Assembly (NCBI RefSeq): GCF_004114955.1
Contig: NZ_CP030053.1
Coordinates: forward strand, 6,076,001-6,140,000
Direction of reading: 5' to 3'
DNA length: 64,000 nucleotides
Source: Bradyrhizobium guangzhouense
GTDB taxonomy: Bacteria > Pseudomonadota > Alphaproteobacteria > Rhizobiales > Xanthobacteraceae
Position numbers and translations under genes: made by a program. Of this stretch, positions 62,590 to 64,000 are shown piece by piece; positions within the stretch are counted from its first letter, which is position 1, and each line of letters starts with the position of its first letter. Under the pieces are notes generated by a model. That model ran no database searches and was not told the origin of the DNA. It saw only the letters and a list, made by a program, of their open reading frames with translations.

Positions 62590-62592
62590 CGG

Positions 62593-63213
62593 CTACTCCC
62601 CCCAAATCCTTGCAAGCGTCGCGAGCCAGCAGCCTTCGCAATAGCGGGCGTCCTTGAAGTCGATCCAGTTGTGGGCATAGACGTGGTCGAGCGGGATGCC
62701 GTAGCGGGCGCGCAGGATCTGGACCAGGATCTTCCACGCCGCGACCTGCGCCTCGGTCGGCCCGATCGTGACATCGGGATAGTTGCCGGCAAACTCGACA
62801 CCGATCGAATTGTCGCGCACGACCTGATGATAGGTCGTGCTGTTGTCGATGTATTTGTTGTCGTTGCGGTTGGCGCCGTCGGTATGGGTCGGCACCAAGG
62901 TGTCCGCGACCGACCAGTAGACCGTGCCGTCGGTCTCGACCCAGACCATCACACCACGCCGGGTGGGATTTTTGAACTGCTCCTGCGCGCCGCCGCGCGC
63001 CGAGCCCGATGGCCCTTCGGTCTGGTGCACGATGATGTTGCGCCAGGCATGGGCATCAGCGACATCGCCCCACGGCGCCAGCCAGACGATCTTCAGGCCG
63101 GGAATATCGGGCGTGCCGGTGCTGCGCGCGAGTTTTGCGAGCCCGGCGTCCATGGCTGCGGCGGGAGAGACCAGGAGCGCGGCGAGAACCGCCGCAACGA
63201 GGCGAGATATCAT
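62593..63213 (-). CDS. N-acetylmuramoyl-L-alanine amidase
   Basis: A 206-residue exported protein with a signal peptide (MISRLVAAVLAALLVSPAAA) and an amidase_2 zinc domain. Putative metal ligands and active-site residues are seen in NIIVHQTEGPSG, TYHQVVRDNSIGVEF and PLDHVYAHNWIDFKD, with His at the positions usual for the family. It cleaves the bond between muramic acid and L-alanine in peptidoglycan. ATG at 63213; an in-frame TTG at 63225 is less likely. Convergent with the 113-residue gene. Confidence 0.88.
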   Translation of the reverse strand: MISRLVAAVLAALLVSPAAAMDAGLAKLARSTGTPDIPGLKIVWLAPWGDVADAHAWRNIIVHQTEGPSGSARGGAQEQFKNPTRRGVMVWVETDGTVYWSVADTLVPTHTDGANRNDNKYIDNSTTYHQVVRDNSIGVEFAGNYPDVTIGPTEAQVAAWKILVQILRARYGIPLDHVYAHNWIDFKDARYCEGCWLATLARIWGE

Positions 63214-63249
63214 CACAGGATCCAACAGCGGACCGTAAGCGTAGCAAAC

Positions 63250-64000
63250 TTACGCGAATTTACGCGCGGGTTCGACCGGCTCGGGCGAGAGCGGCGGGGC
63301 CTGATCGTAGATCGCAAAATCGTTCTTGCCGTTCTTCTTGGCGGCATAGAGGGCATGGTCGGCGTGGGCGATCAGCCGATCCGGGAATTGGCCGATGCCG
63401 CGATCCCATTCCGCAACGCCGATCGAGATCGCGATCGGGATGTCGTTGCCGGAGCAGCCGGCGGCATCCTGGCGGCAGACCTCGAGGATGCGGCGGGCAA
63501 TCAGCGCACCCTCGCGCAAGGACGAGGACGGCAGCACGACACAGAACTCGTCGCCGCCGGTCCGGGCAAGCATGTCGCCCGGCCGGAGGCGCGTCTGCGC
63601 CATCAGGGTGAAATGCCGGAGGCAGGCATCGCCCGCGGCGTGGCCATGGGTATCGTTGATCGTCTTGAAGCCGTCGAGATCGATCACCAGCAGCGAAAAC
63701 GGCTCGCCGCTGCGCTCCGATCGGGCGCATTCCTCGCTCAGCCGCTGCAACAGGTGGCGGCGGTTGGCGACGCCGGTGAGATCGTCGAGCAGCGCAAGAT
63801 CGGCGACCTCGTTGCGGAGGCGATCCATTGCCATCAGCAGGAATCCGAAATTGAGTGTCATCGACAGAAATAGAAGCCCGAGCAACATGACCCCATGGGC
63901 CTGAGTGCCGGCTATCGCCGAAAAGTCGCCGCCGAGCGAATTGCCGACCGCGCGGGCCACGAACACCGCGATGATGATGAGGATGACGATGCCGGACAGC
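63250..64000 (-). CDS. GGDEF-domain diguanylate cyclase, partial (start outside window)
   Basis: A membrane protein whose N-terminus lies past base 64000; the frame is open to the window end and encodes a hydrophobic helix (IVILIIIAVFVAR near 63960-63996). A second helix follows (MLLGLLFLSMTLNFGFLLMA), then a coiled linker and a GGDEF domain. The catalytic motif RTGGDEF is intact, and an RPGD stretch before it matches the RxxD inhibitory c-di-GMP site. It makes c-di-GMP. The GTG at 63966 is not likely to be the true start. Confidence 0.88.
   Translation of the reverse strand, partial: LSGIVILIIIAVFVARAVGNSLGGDFSAIAGTQAHGVMLLGLLFLSMTLNFGFLLMAMDRLRNEVADLALLDDLTGVANRRHLLQRLSEECARSERSGEPFSLLVIDLDGFKTINDTHGHAAGDACLRHFTLMAQTRLRPGDMLARTGGDEFCVVLPSSSLREGALIARRILEVCRQDAAGCSGNDIPIAISIGVAEWDRGIGQFPDRLIAHADHALYAAKKNGKNDFAIYDQAPPLSPEPVEPARKFA

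Overview
The window looks like a chromosomal segment of a Bradyrhizobium-type alphaproteobacterium. It is GC-rich and densely coded. It carries many acyl-CoA and aromatic or amide catabolism genes, a fused BC-BCCP-CT acyl-CoA carboxylase of the kind known from Rhodopseudomonas, an alphaproteobacterial RpoH, and at least five families of short palindromic intergenic repeats that I associate with Bradyrhizobiaceae. I see no insertion sequence, prophage, rRNA operon or CRISPR array. One tRNA gene, tRNA-Glu(CTC), is present.

Layout. Bases 1-2.6 kb: the end of putA, a CaiB-type CoA-transferase and a glutathione S-transferase. 2.6-9.3 kb: small and hypothetical exported or membrane proteins, a CNB-domain protein coupled to an MBL hydrolase, and a lemA-TPM-TPM operon. 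9.4-12.7 kb: an enoyl-CoA hydratase with two acyl-CoA dehydrogenases that resemble the PimC/PimD pair. 12.8-16.1 kb: a solitary molybdopterin hydroxylase large subunit and a DHDPS-family aldolase. 16.2-20.8 kb: an exported barrel-like protein, a degenerate HtrA-like protein coupled to a LuxR-type regulator, an OmpR/histidine kinase pair and a Gly/His-rich secreted protein. 21-23.4 kb: tex.

24-26.7 kb: a ring-opening amidohydrolase (cyanurate or barbiturate type) followed by an amidase. 28-32.9 kb: a double-hotdog thioesterase, a PoxB-like enzyme and the dgoK-dgoA galactonate genes. 33-36.8 kb: a two-component flavin monooxygenase behind a near-perfect sigma-54 promoter with two upstream palindromes, facing an AcoR-like sigma-54 activator. 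37-42 kb: a CoA ligase and single-chain acyl-CoA carboxylase operon. 42-48.6 kb: an Asp/Glu racemase-family protein, a chemoreceptor, a GFA protein, and an amidohydrolase-CobW-DUF1989 operon.

48.9-53.7 kb is the least familiar part. It is a tight four-gene operon encoding a nucleoside-phosphorylase-fold protein with an altered active-site motif, a beta-propeller-like protein, a GMC-type flavin oxidoreductase and a protein with two apparent ferredoxin-like modules. I know no named system with this composition and rank it first for follow-up. Next come a hybrid histidine kinase with a linked substrate-binding protein, a hypothetical plus SEC-C protein pair, tRNA-Glu, rluD-type and rpoH genes, a muramoyl-alanine amidase and the start-less end of a GGDEF protein cut by the window edge.

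Most functional assignments rest on motifs read by eye. Substrates of the catabolic enzymes are inferences. Start codons were chosen from Shine-Dalgarno-like sequences where these were visible.
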